Origin: Anaeramoeba flamelloides
Lineage: Eukaryota; Metamonada; Anaeramoebidae
DNA: 64,000 nucleotides
Assembly: GCA_027625915.1 (NCBI GenBank)
Contig: JANTQA010000047.1
Location: 17,670,001 to 17,734,000, forward strand
Direction: 5' to 3'
Each line of letters opens with the position of its first letter. Positions within the stretch are counted from its first letter, which is position 1. The notes below the pieces were generated by a model. The model ran no database searches. It saw only the letters and a list, made by a program, of their open reading frames with translations, and was not told where the DNA came from. Positions 24,334 through 36,029 of this stretch are shown one piece after another. The translations under genes and the position numbers were made by a program.

Positions 24334-25133
24334 TTAATTTTTTTTCTTCAATTTCTGTAATTCAAAATTCAAACTCGAGTATTTATGCAATTGATAGTAT
24401 TCAATAGCATCCTGTAACTCTTCATAAATCAATTGAGGATCGTGGTCTGCAGTTAATTTGATGACATCTGTATAAAAATATTCAAAAAGAATTTCTAAAC
24501 TTTCTAGAGTTTTTTGGGAATAGTCTTTAACTTTATTCGTTGGCGTTTTAACATTTCTGAACATTTCTCTAAATAAACCACTTCTTGCCAATAAAATGAA
24601 TCTATGAACAGGTATTTCTTCAAATTCTTCCCCATCCCCATCCCCATCCTCACCCTCATTAAAATCTTCATTTTCGTCATCCATTTCTTCTTTGATTTGA
24701 ATAAAGAAATCTTTTGAATCTTCATCTTTATATAATTGTAATAAATTTTTTTTTAATTGTTTTTCTTTAAGATCATCTATTCCAAACTTTCCACATATTG
24801 ATCTTAAGTTATTTGAATTTGATGAAAAACCAGAATAAACCCATAAAAAAAAATTATCGGTATCTTCTTGTGAAAATTCCTTTAAAATTTCTTGAATTTT
24901 TTCAATCTTACAACCAAGTCTTAATTCAATAAACAATTTATGTAATTTGATTCCATTAATTTCAACATCTGTAAATTCATGAGATTTATAAAAATTTTTA
25001 AAATCAGTACCTAAAGTGGACATTTGGACTGTATAAATAACAGCATTATATACACAAGCAGATATGGATATAGGATTGGAATAATCATAATCAGGGATCT
25101 TAATTATATGTGGGGTAGGGCCAAAAGTCAATC
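24334..25133 (-). CDS. exon 3 of the RCC1-BTB gene (BTB part)
   Basis: The exon encodes the two BTB-like domains and ends with TAA. Its first codon in the open stretch is TTG, preceded by an AG at 25135-25134, so it reads as an internal exon and not a complete gene. It is listed separately because its link to the upstream exons crosses 6.1 kb of repeats. Confidence 0.85.
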
Positions 25134-28100
25134 CTTTTTTATTTATTTATTATTATTATTGTTGTTGTTGTTACATCGGTTTTTAATAAAAGTAATCACA
25201 TAAAATAAAAATTTAATGAAATTAAAATGAGTTCCAAAATTATTTTTTTTTTTGAATTAATAAAATAATTATTTCCTTTCTTTTTTTTTTGAAATTAGAA
25301 AAACATTTTTTTTATTGTTCTTTATGTAAATTTTAAAGAAGAGTTATTCAATAATGTATGCTACTCTATATAAGATATTTCCAAAAAATTGTGGTATTTT
25401 TTTTTTTATATTTCAAATAAAAAACACTCTTTCTAAATATTTTTATTCTTAAATTGGTTATATAAAATAAAGCAGATTTTTAAAAATAAATGAAACTAGT
25501 TACTCATTGTTGGAATTTCAAAATATGTTTTCCAAAATATTTTGTAAAAAAATTACAAAAAAATATCATATATTTTTTTGTACAAAACAAGGAACTGTCA
25601 ATTTCAATAAAAAATTGCCAATATGAGAACGAGAAAAACAATTTTTTAAACAATAAAATCAAATAATAAGTTTTTCAATTCTTTTCAAAACTTTATCAAG
25701 ATTAAAACTCTTTGAAAAATAATTTTTTGATCAAAAAGAAAAAAATAATCACCAATTTCAACACTTAAAAAATATCATATGAAATTGTGATCAGAAATAC
25801 GAATCACTTTTATTAACTTAATACCTTATAAAGAAAAAAATTGGGTTATTACAAATAAATTCATGATCAATAACGTTGTGGTTGTTTAAATAGTAATATT
25901 AGAATTAATATTAATAAAGATATTTTAAAATAGATTTCGCATACTTTTATTTATTTATTTTTAATGAAGAGAGGTGATTCAACAAAATTATCTCCTATTA
26001 AAAGTTATTTTTTTTTTAATTTGAGAAATAAAGCGAAAATTTATTTAATTTTCGGTTTATTTCTTAAATTAAAAAAAATGTCGTTAACTTTTCTTGATAT
26101 TTACTGTTTATTTGTAAAATCAAGAGATTTTAAAAATTAATAGATTTTAAAAATCAAGCAGAAAATCCCAAGAAAAACGCCGTTAGATTTTCCAGAATTT
26201 ATGAGAATTTAAAAGAAAATTCAATAAATTTTCGGTTTATTTCTCAATTTTAAAAAAAACACCGTTAGCTTTTCCAGATTTTAAAGAATTGAGTAAAATC
26301 TTTAATTTTTCTCTATTTTTTTTGAATTCTGGAAAACCTAGGCACTTGACGGTCCTCTACAGCACTTTCTGAAAATATATGCTTGTTTTTAGAATTTTTA
26401 CCTAGATATAATGCAGACAAGATTATATCTCAGAAGATGACTTTTCTATAAAAATTCAATTTTTTTTTTACTAAAAAAAGAAAAACGAGAAAAAGAGCTT
26501 GAAAAGTAAGAAATAAAATGGATTATAAAAAAAGCAAAAAAGTATAAAAAAAATTTAAAAAGTTATGTTTTGTACCACCCAAGTGATGAATGGGTTATTA
26601 GTAATCCCCTTTTAGAATTTCCACACTTTTATGGAAATAACTTCAATATTTCAATTTGAAAAAGTATAAAATTAACCTAATTTATATTGTGGAGAAATTA
26701 ACACAAGTGATTATTTTTTTTGTTTCAGATTTTATTAATCCTTTTTAAATCTTAATTCAGGTAGGAACCTTAGAAATTATTTTCTTTGAACTTGACTTTT
26801 TATTTTATTTTTTTTTATTGGCTTTTTAATCTCCAAAAAAAAATTGAGCCAATTTAATGCTTTATTTAGCATGTTTCACCCTTTTTGATTTTTTTACTAC
26901 ATAGAGTTTAAATTAGACAAAGACAAATTAATAAATTGTATTTTATAAAATATTATCACTCTCAGAATTAATTTCGATTCAAAGAAACTATTTATTAAAA
27001 AATAATGTAAAAAGTTAAAAAATATTTTACAAGCCTACAAGAAAATGAAATGGTAAAAAGTAATTTTTTTTTTTTTTTTATGTGCTTTTGGTTTAAAAAT
27101 ACTTTTTATTTATTTTTTCTTTTTAAAAAAATAGAAAGTTTATTTTTTCTTTAGGGATCAGTAATCTACAACAACAAGGCAAAAATTTAAAATACATTAT
27201 TGGTGATATTCCCTACTTACAAAATTTGTATATGACAAGTATCAAAAAATTCTGATCGACTAGTAAACTCAGAAAAGAATATATTTTACTTGTGAGATCA
27301 ATTTTTTTTCCCATTTTTTTATGAAAAAGAAAACCTTTAAATTCATTTTATTTCTTAAAGGTAATTTTTTTTTCTTGTTTATTATCATTTTCAGCATGAT
27401 TATTCATAATATCAAGTCTTTATTACCAGGAATATTAAAGAAAAGATTTTTTTTTTCTTTTTGAGATAAAACTTTTGGTGAACCAAAAAATTGATTTATT
27501 CAACATACTGAAAAATTATTGGTATTTTTTTCAGAAGGATAGTTATAACTAGCAAAATTTAAAGTCATTTACAAAATTTATACATAGAAATTGTTTTTTT
27601 TTTTAAAATTGAAATTTCGATAATTCAAAATTAAATTTACTTGAAGATATTTGGGAATTAGTTACTTTTATCCTCACAATTCAAAATCAATTTTTTTCTC
27701 ACAAATAATGATTTAAATTGTTATAACGATTCTCGTGAATAAGACCAAACGATTTGTTAAAAAAAATTTTAAATTGAAAATTCTTTTTTGTTTTTTAAAA
27801 ACCAAAAAACAACTTTTTTCAAAACCTTAAAGAATAAAATTTTTTTTTACTTAAAAGATCTAAATTTCATTGATAAAATTTTGTTAAACTTCTATCAAAA
27901 TATTCATTTATTTAACCATCTATACCACTACTTAGTTTTATTAGATGAGATTTAAATTGAAAGATTAGTAATTAAAAATAATAAAAAATTAAAAAATTGT
28001 CTTTCAAAACCAAGAATTTCCAACATAAAACGGAAAATATGTTTACAATTTTCAAGAATTGACTTAATTGTTAATAAAAATAATAGATTACTTTTTTTGG

Positions 28101-31100
28101 TTTTATATTGAAAGCGTGATTTTTGAATTTCAAAAAAGAGACTCAAATTAATGAATTGTTTAGATGATGTCAACTCATCCATTTCATAAGTCGAAACACA
28201 AATTACAAAAAAACTTTTTTCAAGATCTTATGAAGATTTCATTTTATTTTTCAAAAATACTACTCCCTTAAGGTTTATAATCCCTGAAATTTGAAAAAAG
28301 ATTATCTTGTTTTGGGGTGTGGTGACTTTTTAATTTGGTTCTTAGCTGATCGATCTTGGGCTTGGTATGAATTTTGATTGTGGTTTCAAATGTCAATTTT
28401 TGTCAATTTATTTTTTATTTTTTCATAAATCAAAATTGATAAGTGAAAGACTAATATATCGGAAGTTAAGTTAAAAAAAAAACTATGATTCGTTGATTGT
28501 TGATTGACAATTTTAATTCAGTTTGGCTTTATTTCGAGATTTTAAATTTTTTATTTTTTCATTTATTTAATTGACAAAACAATAAATCAAGATTCTTTTC
28601 TACAACCCAAAATTCAAAAGTTATTCTTGAACACCTATCAATCTATTAATCTTACACTCTTCAAATCAGATTTCGGAAAAAAAAAAATAAATTGTCAAAA
28701 ATTGACATTTTGAACCACTATTAAAATCCATACCAAGTACAAGATCGATCAGCTAAGAACCAAATTAACAAGTCGTAACAAACGACACAAGATAATCTTT
28801 TTTCAAATTTCAGGGATTGTAAACCTTAAAATAAAATCAATCAAATAACAAAAAAATTGTAAATTTTCGACAATCTTATGAATGAATGAATCGGTTTTAT
28901 TTCAGTAATTTTATCAAATACTTGATTAAAAATTTTCAAAAAAAAAATATTCAGAAAGGGATTCCTTTTCCAAAAATTTGTCTTAATTCAAGAGTTATCC
29001 AAAAAGAATAGGTTTTCATTTTATATTTTTTCTCGTTTTGAAGAAAAAAAGCAAAATTTCAATTACAATATTGAAAAAAATACCTGAAATGAAAATAATC
29101 ACTGACAAGATTTTTAATTATTAATATTCGGAAAATTGTTGTGCAATTGCTGAATAATTTCTTTCAAATCCTTTTTATAAAGAACCAATTTTTTTTATGA
29201 ACTCAGTAATAAACCTACCTAAAGTCCATCAAAGTAAGGTGTCTCTAGAATACTGATTTAATTGCTTGGCAACTAAGTAGATCTACTTGTTTGAAAAAAC
29301 CTCGGGTTTTTATAGAGGTTTGATATGAATTTGGAAAATTATATTTTTATTCTTTTTTTTTGATTGATTGAATGGTGTTTGAAACAAGGGTAATTCAATT
29401 AATCATCATTCTAATAAGTGGATGAGTTAGAATTTTAAAAAAGTTTGATTCTTAAAAAAAAGAAAGTATTCAGCAATTACCCAACAATTTATTTAAATTA
29501 ACAATTAAAAAGTGTGACAGTGGTTATTTTCATCTTCAGGTGTTTTTTTCAATACTAAACTATTTTCCAGTCAAAGGGGTCCAGTTGGAGTGGGTAAAAT
29601 ACATGTGTTTAGAGGGCTTACATGGATATTTAAAGAAAAAATTTATTTTCAAAATTGAAATCATTTTTTCATATTTGTGCACATTTTCCATTTTTTTTCC
29701 TGATTTTTTTGAAAGGTAATTTAGTGAAAAAATTTTTTTTATTTCAAGACCAATAGTAACTTGGTAAAAAAATGTTATTCTAAGGTTATTGAAACCATGG
29801 AAATGATTTTTGAGAAATAATATTGATTTCTATAGGAATTTTATTCAATCTTTGATAATGATATTTGAATAATAAATAGAAAACAATTTACACTTCATTT
29901 TCATTTCCCTTTTCAAATAGATACCAAAAATACCAACCTACTTCGTTTGGGGACTTGATTTGTAAAAGAAAAGTCTGGAAAATGAAGTGAAAATTGTTTT
30001 CTATTTATTATTCAAATACCAGTAGAAGATCAAAACGAACATTCTTGTTTGTCTCAATGTGACCCTAAGAATTTGAGTTTTTCAATTTTTATGAAAATCC
30101 ATGGATTGATTAATTTGTTTTCTTTAAGATGGATATCAACAATACTTTGGTGTGTATTATTCTGCCTATTTCTTATTTGTTCTTCAAAGGTCATTTATAT
30201 AAAATAATTGATATTTGAAAAAAATGTTTTTTTTTGGATTCCCCTTTGACTGAAACAAAGTTTAGAATGAAAATTATTTTTTGTTAAATGAAAAAAACTC
30301 TTTATTTTAGCTGAATAAATAATTAAAATAAAAGAAGCACAAGTATCGTAAATTTTAAAAATAAGGGATTATAGACTCTCAAATACGAAAAATTCACTAT
30401 TTTTCGATTTTAGAGTTTCAGGCAAACATGAGGTAAGATTTTAGAGTTTCAGGAAGTGCCGTAGAGTGTCGTTAAGTGTTGTCAAGTGCCTAGCTTTTCC
30501 ATAATTCAAAAGAATAGAGAAAAATCTAACGGCGGTTTTCTTGAAGTTTTCTGTTTTATTTGTTAAGTGTTCTCGTTTTTTTTTGAGGTTTTCTATTTTA
30601 TTTGTGAAGTGTTCTAGGTTGTTTTACTTTTTGAAATAAACAGAAAATTTTAATAAATTTTCGGTTTATTTCGAAAAGTAAAAAAAACTTCACGAAAATC
30701 TATTAATTTTCCAAATAAATAGAAAACTCAAAAAAACCTAACGAAAATCAATAGATTTTCCAAATGAAAAGAAAACTCAAAAAAACCTAACTAAAATCTA
30801 TTGATTTTTCAAATAAATAGAAAACCTCAAAAAAACCAAAAGAAAATCTGTTGATTTTCCAAATAAACAGAAAACTCAAGAAAACCTAACTGCAAACAGA
30901 AGGTAATTTTGTTAAATTGCCTCTCCTCAATAATAAAAAAAAAAAAATTGACTATTTTTTCTTTCATTCATACTCGTTTGTTATTAAAAGTTCAATTTTC
31001 TTTCTTTTGACTTTTATGAAAAAATGCAGCGAACAATTATGATTGATAATATCCCAAAAAAGACCTTATATTTCCGAATTATAAAACTAAAGAGAGTGGT

Positions 31101-32285
31101 TTTGATTTTTAATGGAGATTTAAGTTGATAGTCCACATTCTGATTAAAAAAACGAGAAAGGTGCTTATTGATCAAAAGAAAAAATGAAAAATGAAAGACT
31201 TGTGAATTGAAATGTAGATTACCATTATATTTTTGGCCGAAAGCGTAAACCTCCCCGTCTTGACTCAGGACCAAGGTATGGCGAGAACCTGTAGAGATTT
31301 TTTCAATCGCAATGTTATTAAAATAATCAAGTTTGGTAAAGACTAAAATGGGTTTTGAGTGTCCATTCCTTTCGTTGTTCCCGCATGAATAAAGATCAGA
31401 ATTATTGAGAAGAACAAAACTTGACTCAAACCCACAAGTGATCTGCTTAATTTGATTGTGGTCAAAGTTGCCAATTGTATGGTGTCTAATTTTTTCCTCT
31501 TGGCTACCAATGCCACACTGACCAAATTTGTTGGAGCCACTACACCAAATAGTGCCATTACTTGTTATATAGAAAAGGTGCCTCGTTGAAAGGCCTTCGT
31601 TGATCATAATAACATCTTGGGAAATCAATTGCGGTTCTTTAACTAAAGATTTCCAAGTTGTGTCTACCTTTTTATTGATTGTTTTTGGATTTGGATCTAT
31701 TTGAAACTTTTGAAATTGATTTTTAAAAAAAAAGATACATATTGTTAGCATGAGAAAAAAGAAGAAAAAAGAAGAAAAAAAAAGAAAAAGAAAAAGAACA
31801 GGATTTACAGATTTATTATCACCCACACCATAAAGATCGCCATTTTCACACAGAAATATTGAATAAAATTCACCACTAGATATTTGGATTATTTTTGACT
31901 TTATCGCTTCAAGTGCCCTATTTAAGATTGGTTTTCTTTGGAAAGTTTGATTACCCAATTGGTAAAAACTTGAATTACCAAAACAAAAGACTCTTCCTGA
32001 TTCTGTTAAAATAAAGCTGTGACCATAACCACAAGATAATTGAGTAATTGGATCTTCATTGTCTTTTTCATTATTGTCACCAAGTGAGGTTACAGTGAAA
32101 GGATTTTTTCCAACAGAAATTAATTGGTTATCTCTTGTCACAGAAAGGATCTCGTTATGGGTACCAGAAATTTTTACAAATTCGTGTTCACAGATAGTTT
32201 TTTTGAATTTGCCAACCATATTTTTATGTTTTGGCTCGACTTGACCATAAATGTTATTACCTAGAATCCAAGTTTGTGTCTTCAT
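24334..32285 (-). CDS. RCC1-repeat / double BTB protein (three exons, giant second intron)
   Basis: Proposed exons are 32285-31809, 31706-31223 and 25133-24334; introns are 102 bp and about 6.1 kb. The product would be about 586 aa. Residues 1 to ~345 are RCC1-type repeats (CGYGHSFILTESGRVFCFG, ISSGEFYSIFLCENGDLYGVG, ISTGSRHTLVLSQDGEVYAFG), predicted to form a beta-propeller. A diverged BTB is at about 360-426 (DVEINGIKLHKLFIELR) and a second BTB at about 454-576 (EEIPVHRFILLARSGLFREM). BTB domains commonly recruit cullin-3 ligases. The last exon has no ATG at its start, only an AG acceptor whose phase (2 bases, GA) complements the upstream donor (1 base, G) to give QKYNGLTFGPTPH. That supports one gene; the alternative is a gene split by insertion. 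An acidic linker (NEGEDGDGDGEEFEE) precedes the second BTB. Confidence 0.72.
25367..25400. repeat. fragment resembling the end of the 51731-52319 element
   Basis: The short block TATAAGATATTTCCAAAAAA resembles the TAAGCTATTTCCAAGAAAGT terminus at 51731. No partner end was found nearby, so it is probably a solo relic or a chance match. It lies within the giant intron. Confidence 0.3.
27600..28400 (+). repeat. dispersed repeat block, copy 1 of 2
   Basis: The block aligns directly with about 43970-44770. Shared landmarks are CTTTTATCCTCA(C/A)AATTCAAAAT, TGTAACGATTCT, AATTTCATTTGA/ATTTCATTGATA and TTAGCTGATCGATCTT / TTAGCTGATTGATCTT. No coding frame. Its last part overlaps the left arm of the element at 28268-28830. 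Confidence 0.55.
28268..28830. mobile_element. MITE/foldback with ~130-bp inverted repeats
   Basis: The left arm TTAAGGTTTATAATCCCTGA continues through TTTGAAAAAAGATTATCTTG, AATTTGGTTCTTAGCTGATC, GATCTTG and TTGGTATG; the right arm is its reverse complement with scattered differences. Both ends carry TTAAGG/CCTTAA. Length is about 560 bp. There is no coding frame. Confidence 0.75.
29063..29555. mobile_element. MITE with ~100-bp inverted repeats
   Basis: The left arm AATATTGAAAAAAATACCTG, then GAAAATAATCACTGACA and TTGCTGAATA, is mirrored at the right end (TATTCAGCAATTA...CAGGTGTTTTTTTCAATACT). Length is about 490 bp. A related copy lies at 9600-10045. Its right border coincides with the left border of the element at 29556-30264. 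Confidence 0.65.
29556..30264. mobile_element. MITE of the AAACT...GGGGCCCAG family
   Basis: The left end TAAACTATTTTCCAGTCAAA continues GGGGTCCAG; the right end is CCCCTTTGACTGAAACAAAG followed by TTTA, its approximate reverse complement. TA flanks both ends. The right part (30160-30250) aligns with the reverse complement of 47275-47350, showing that it and 47260-47995 are two copies of one element. Confidence 0.7.
30691..30893. repeat. minisatellite, four ~50-bp units
   Basis: Four consecutive units each contain AAAATCTATTGATTTTCC (with variations), AAATAAATAGAAAACTC and AAAAAAACCTAAC. The unit is related to the terminal repeat of the 25955-30945 segment, so this is a local expansion of one module. 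Confidence 0.8.
31223..32285 (-). CDS. exons 1-2 of the RCC1-BTB gene (RCC1 part)
   Basis: ATG at 32285 starts MKTQTWILGNNIYGQ, a truncated first RCC1 blade. The 102-bp intron 31707-31808 (GTAAAT donor) removes a poly-F/L stretch and joins GVGDNKS to FQIDPNPKTIN in frame. The donor closing exon 2 is GTAATC after codon AAT plus G. If the long intron were not spliced, translation would run about 70 residues of A/T-driven sequence, which has no RCC1 character. Confidence 0.85.
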
Positions 32286-33570
32286 AATTTTTGTTATAGG
32301 ATCTCGAAAGGATCAAAAGAAATATTTATAAAAGAAATTGGAAAAAGTGAAAAAAATGTTTTTGTTTTACCCAAATAAACAGTTAATTTAAAAAATTTGG
32401 GTTTTTCGTATTTTATTCTTTATTTCGGAGTTACAATCTGATTTCTTTTCATAAAAAACCCATTTTATTTGATTGTGGTTGAAGTCAAGTTCTAATACTG
32501 TAATTTTAGTGAAAAATTTATTGATCCAAAAACTTTTAAAACTTTTTGAACTTATGAGCTAAAAATGAAATTGAATTTTGCTTCCCTCTTGATGAAGTTT
32601 CCCTTCAGACAATTTTGATGTTATACATAGTCTTACATTTAACTTGATAATACCTGAATATAAAGTGGAGTGACAGATCGGCAGGGTACTTTTGGGTTTT
32701 CGAAACTTTTCTATTTAAATTTGGAATTTGGTTAGTAAAAAATGATATTACTCGATTTAAAAAATTTACCCAAAAAAATAACATAATTTTATCAATTTTT
32801 ATTAAAATTGTTATTCATTAAACTCAATAATTCACACCGTGGATATAAAATAACTATGACTGAGCCCAAAATACTATAAATTCAAAATAAGTCTTGTTTT
32901 AGATATGATAAGAATATAGAAATCGAACGTTAAAGAAACGATTAATTTGATCATATATGCGGAACGTTAAATACAAGAGCCAAACACACCAATGTTAAGA
33001 GACTGAATACAGTCCTTTAAAATAAAACTTTGTTTTTTTTTATCTTCTTGTTCGAATAAAACATCTCATTAAGCACTCAAATAGTTTACATGATGCCAAT
33101 TCAATTTGAAAGTTTTATTTCTTGACTATTTGAGAAAATTTTCAATTACAAACTGGAATTATTTTCAAATTTTGGTATTTTTTCAATACTATATTTATTG
33201 TATATTCCAAATTTATATAAAATTGTATTTATTTTTTTGTGATAAATCTTATAGCTTTTAATCTTTGATTGTGGGATTTTTTTTTAATCGTAGAAATTTA
33301 TAAAATTTATATCATCTATACTTCTTGCTGGTTGTTTGTTAATTCAATTATATAATGTATAGGTACTTTAGAAAAAAAGAAACAAAATCGAAGATTTAAA
33401 ATTCGGGTTAATCAAGTCTGCATAAAATATTTTAATTATAGTGGGTGATTTTTCTAATTTACAATTTTTTAATAGAGTGAACTTTAATTTAAATTATATA
33501 TTATTAATAAAGGATCTACTACCACCCAGATAGCTTCTTACAGTTATTCCATTGACAGAAAGTGAAATAT
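32286..33570. other. upstream region of the RCC1-BTB gene, gene-free
   Basis: No coding frame or shared repeat was recognised. Confidence 0.5.
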
Positions 33571-33572
33571 AT

Positions 33573-34160
33573 ATAAACTACTTTCGAAAAATAAGGGCCC
33601 AGTTTTTCAAATTATACTCACTAAAATAATTATATGAGGAACCCTGTAAATAATCATCAATAAACTAGAAGTTGATGGATAATCATCAGAAGATTAAATA
33701 CTAACAAGGTGTCTTCTTTAAAAATTTTTTATACGTTGATAGAAATCTATTTCATTTTTTTGTACAAAAATTTGGCTAAAAAAAATCATCCAAAATTTTA
33801 CAACATCTGGATATTATCGAATTTTTTTTTCGGTTGTAAGAGTAATTTGATTGAGAATTAAATTGAAATTTTTCATCATGTAAAAATATTAAATGTAAAT
33901 CAGTGAAGAAAAATTAACATCTGAAACTATTTGATTGAAGAAACTAACAAACAAAAAAAAATCAAATTGTCATCTGATTGTTTGAAAATTTTTTTTTATT
34001 TTCTTCCAATTTTTCAGTCAAAAGTTTGGTTAGTAAATTATGAAGTAGAAAATTTTATTTAAATTACATCATTAATCAACTGCCCAACATCATATTGAAA
34101 TCCAATGATTCTAGAACGAGATCTCGAAATTTGGGCCCCTATTTTTTGAATTTAGTTTAT
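33573..34160. mobile_element. MITE, TATAAACT...GGGCCCA ends
   Basis: The left end ATAAACTACTTTCGAAAAAT continues AAGGGCCCAG; the right end is GGGCCCCTATTTTTTGAATT then TAGTTTAT, its approximate reverse complement. About 590 bp, TA-flanked. The terminal design (AAACT, then GGGCCCA 20-25 bp inward) resembles the family at 29556, 43376, 47260 and 54934, but interiors do not obviously align. Confidence 0.65.
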
Positions 34161-34619
34161 ATATATATTACTTGTATTTTGATTCAAAATGATTTATAAA
34201 TACATTTTATTATAATATTCTCTTCTTCGAAAAAAAAATATTAAAAATTTCTAACTTTACGGCTGATTAACAATATTAATCCTTTAGATTTTTTTTTTTA
34301 TAAAGATAATTTAAAATTGTTGGTAAATAGTGAATAAATTTTTGTAATATAAAAAAAAATAAAAACAATTGAATTTGATGAGAATACAACCCAGAAAACT
34401 AATCATATAATTTCAAACTTCAATAATAAAGTCTTTTAGGGGTTTTATTTAAAAATTGGTTCACATACTTAAGTTCTAACGATACACAAAAAAAGTAACA
34501 AAAAAAAATAAAATTGAAAAAAATTATATAATTGATTTTTTTTTAGATTTAACTTTTATAAATAAAATTAAAATGATGAATAAAAAAATTAGAAATAAAA
34601 TAAGCTATTTTTTAAATTT
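34161..34619. other. gene-free spacer
   Basis: Nothing recognisable. Confidence 0.4.
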
Positions 34620-35215
34620 TTTGATCCACTTTCAAAGGTTGTTGTAACTTTTTCATACTTTTATCCCATTTTCGAAACAAAAAAGTTTTTCAAATTGTTA
34701 GATGAAAAATTTTTTTTCTAATTTGGTGAAATTTTATTTTTACTTTATTAAAATTTTTTTTCGAACTTTATTTTTTCTTTTTATCAAACAAAAAAATTCT
34801 TTTGTTAGATAAAAATCATTTTTTCTTATTTTTATTCCAATTTTTGTTTTTTTTCGTTTTTTATGAAAATTAAGTGAAAAAAAAAAACAAATTGGAAAGA
34901 CAAATAATCACTAAAAATATTGAGACTATGTTATATCTTTTTGAAAAAATATAATTATTTGTAAAAAATACTCTTAAAAACACTTTTTAGTGAAATTTCC
35001 GTCAATAAATAATCTATAAATCCCCATTTCAAAAATTGTGATTCACTTTTTTTAGTTTTTGATTTTATTTTTTTATTAATTTTTAAAACATCCGGTTTTT
35101 ATGTATTTGGAATGTTTTAAAATTGAATTAATGATTAGATTTAATTATCAGTTGTTTTGAATACTAAAGGATATTTTTTTTTGTACATTTTATTATTTCA
35201 GGTTAAAAACAATTT
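34620..35215 (-). repeat. dispersed repeat family, copy 2 of 3 (inverted)
   Basis: Its reverse complement aligns with 2160-2765 and 52970-53560. It shares AATTTTTGAAATGGGG, AGTGAATCACAATT/AGTGAGTCAAAATT and AATAAAATCAAAAACT. No coding frame. Confidence 0.55.
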
Positions 35216-35407
35216 CGAAATGGTAGACACATTATTATTTGAGTGAAAGGGGGTTGAATAGAATCAAAAATCAAATCATTAAGATCAAAATGTATTATAA
35301 ATAGAAACATAGAACAAAAACCAATTTTAAAAAAATATATAATTTACAAAAATTATTTGCCAAGCTTATAATAACAAAATAAATCCTTTCAATGTGGAAA
35401 TTGAAAA

Positions 35408-35441
35408 AAAAAAAAAATTAAAAAAAAAAAAAAAAAAAATA
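35408..35441. repeat. poly(A) tract
   Basis: A run of A broken by one TT, just upstream of a MITE. Nothing upstream shows LINE or SINE features, so it is not taken as a retrotransposon tail. Confidence 0.6.
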
Positions 35442-35563
35442 AACGCATTTATATTATATTTTTGTATCTACTGGACACAAACATCTGATTATCAGGATGT
35501 AAGCCCATCAGATATATAAATTTATTTCGAATTATAAAACCTTATCATATATGATATTTAGTA

Positions 35564-35759
35564 CAGTAAATTTAAATTTTAAGGTACAAACTTTCAACCA
35601 AATCGAATGCACTATTAAAATCTCAAATTAAGGCACAAAATTCAGTTTCTAGTAAAATAAATTGTAAAATAAAAAATTACAAATTTTGTGCCTTAATTTG
35701 AGATTTTTTTGTGCCTTAAATTTCGTTGAAAGTTTGTGTCTTAAAAGTGGAACTGATGG
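35564..35759. mobile_element. CAGT-ended palindromic MITE, copy 2 of 4
   Basis: A 196-bp inverted-repeat element aligned with 16798-16994. The left arm is more degraded (CAGTAAATTTAAATTTTAAG) than the right (TGTGCCTTAAATTTCGTTGA). TA flanks both ends (35562-63, 35760-61). Confidence 0.8.
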
Positions 35760-36029
35760 TAAATTTATTATTATAAGTTACTTTTAATCCTTAAAAAATC
35801 AAAAATTGAGCAAAAAAATGAAATTAGAAATTTATCGAGCTATTTATTTTGAAAACTGAGTAATTAAACCCATTATATCAAAACAAAAAACAAATCAAGA
35901 TATTTAAATAATACAGAAAAATAAATAAAAAAGTCTTTTTTTATCATCATCAAGGCATTCATATTTGTGTTTCTAATGGATATTTCAAATAAGATCAAAA
36001 TTTCAATATTATCTGTTAATTTAAACATA

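Larger units (their letters stand above)
25955..30945. mobile_element. ~5-kb segment with long inverted ends inside the RCC1-BTB intron
   Basis: The left end (25968-26380) and the reverse complement of the right end (30425-30940) share, in the same order, GAGAGG then CAACAAAATTATCTCC / TAACAAAATTACCTTC, TTTTCGGTTTATTTC, GATTTTCC/GAATT blocks and CCTAGGCACTTGAC / GCTAGGCACTTGAC. Arms are about 400-500 bp and diverged; the right arm is expanded by a 50-bp minisatellite. The interior carries other MITEs (28268-28830, 29063-29555, 29556-30264) and no gene I can recognise. It could be one composite foldback-type element or two independent copies of a repeat in opposite orientation. Confidence 0.5.

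Noticed and set aside
24334-25131. Stand-alone BTB gene starting at the first codon of the open frame
   Set aside because: The first codon is TTG, not ATG, and an AG acceptor lies directly upstream with a phase matching the RCC1 donor; an internal exon is the better reading.
30650-30900. CRISPR-like array
   Set aside because: Units are contiguous diverged 50-bp tandem repeats without unique spacers, in a eukaryotic intron.
35408-35441. Poly(A) tail of a LINE or SINE
   Set aside because: No upstream reverse-transcriptase, tRNA-like head or target duplication; poly(A) runs are common throughout this A+T-rich DNA.
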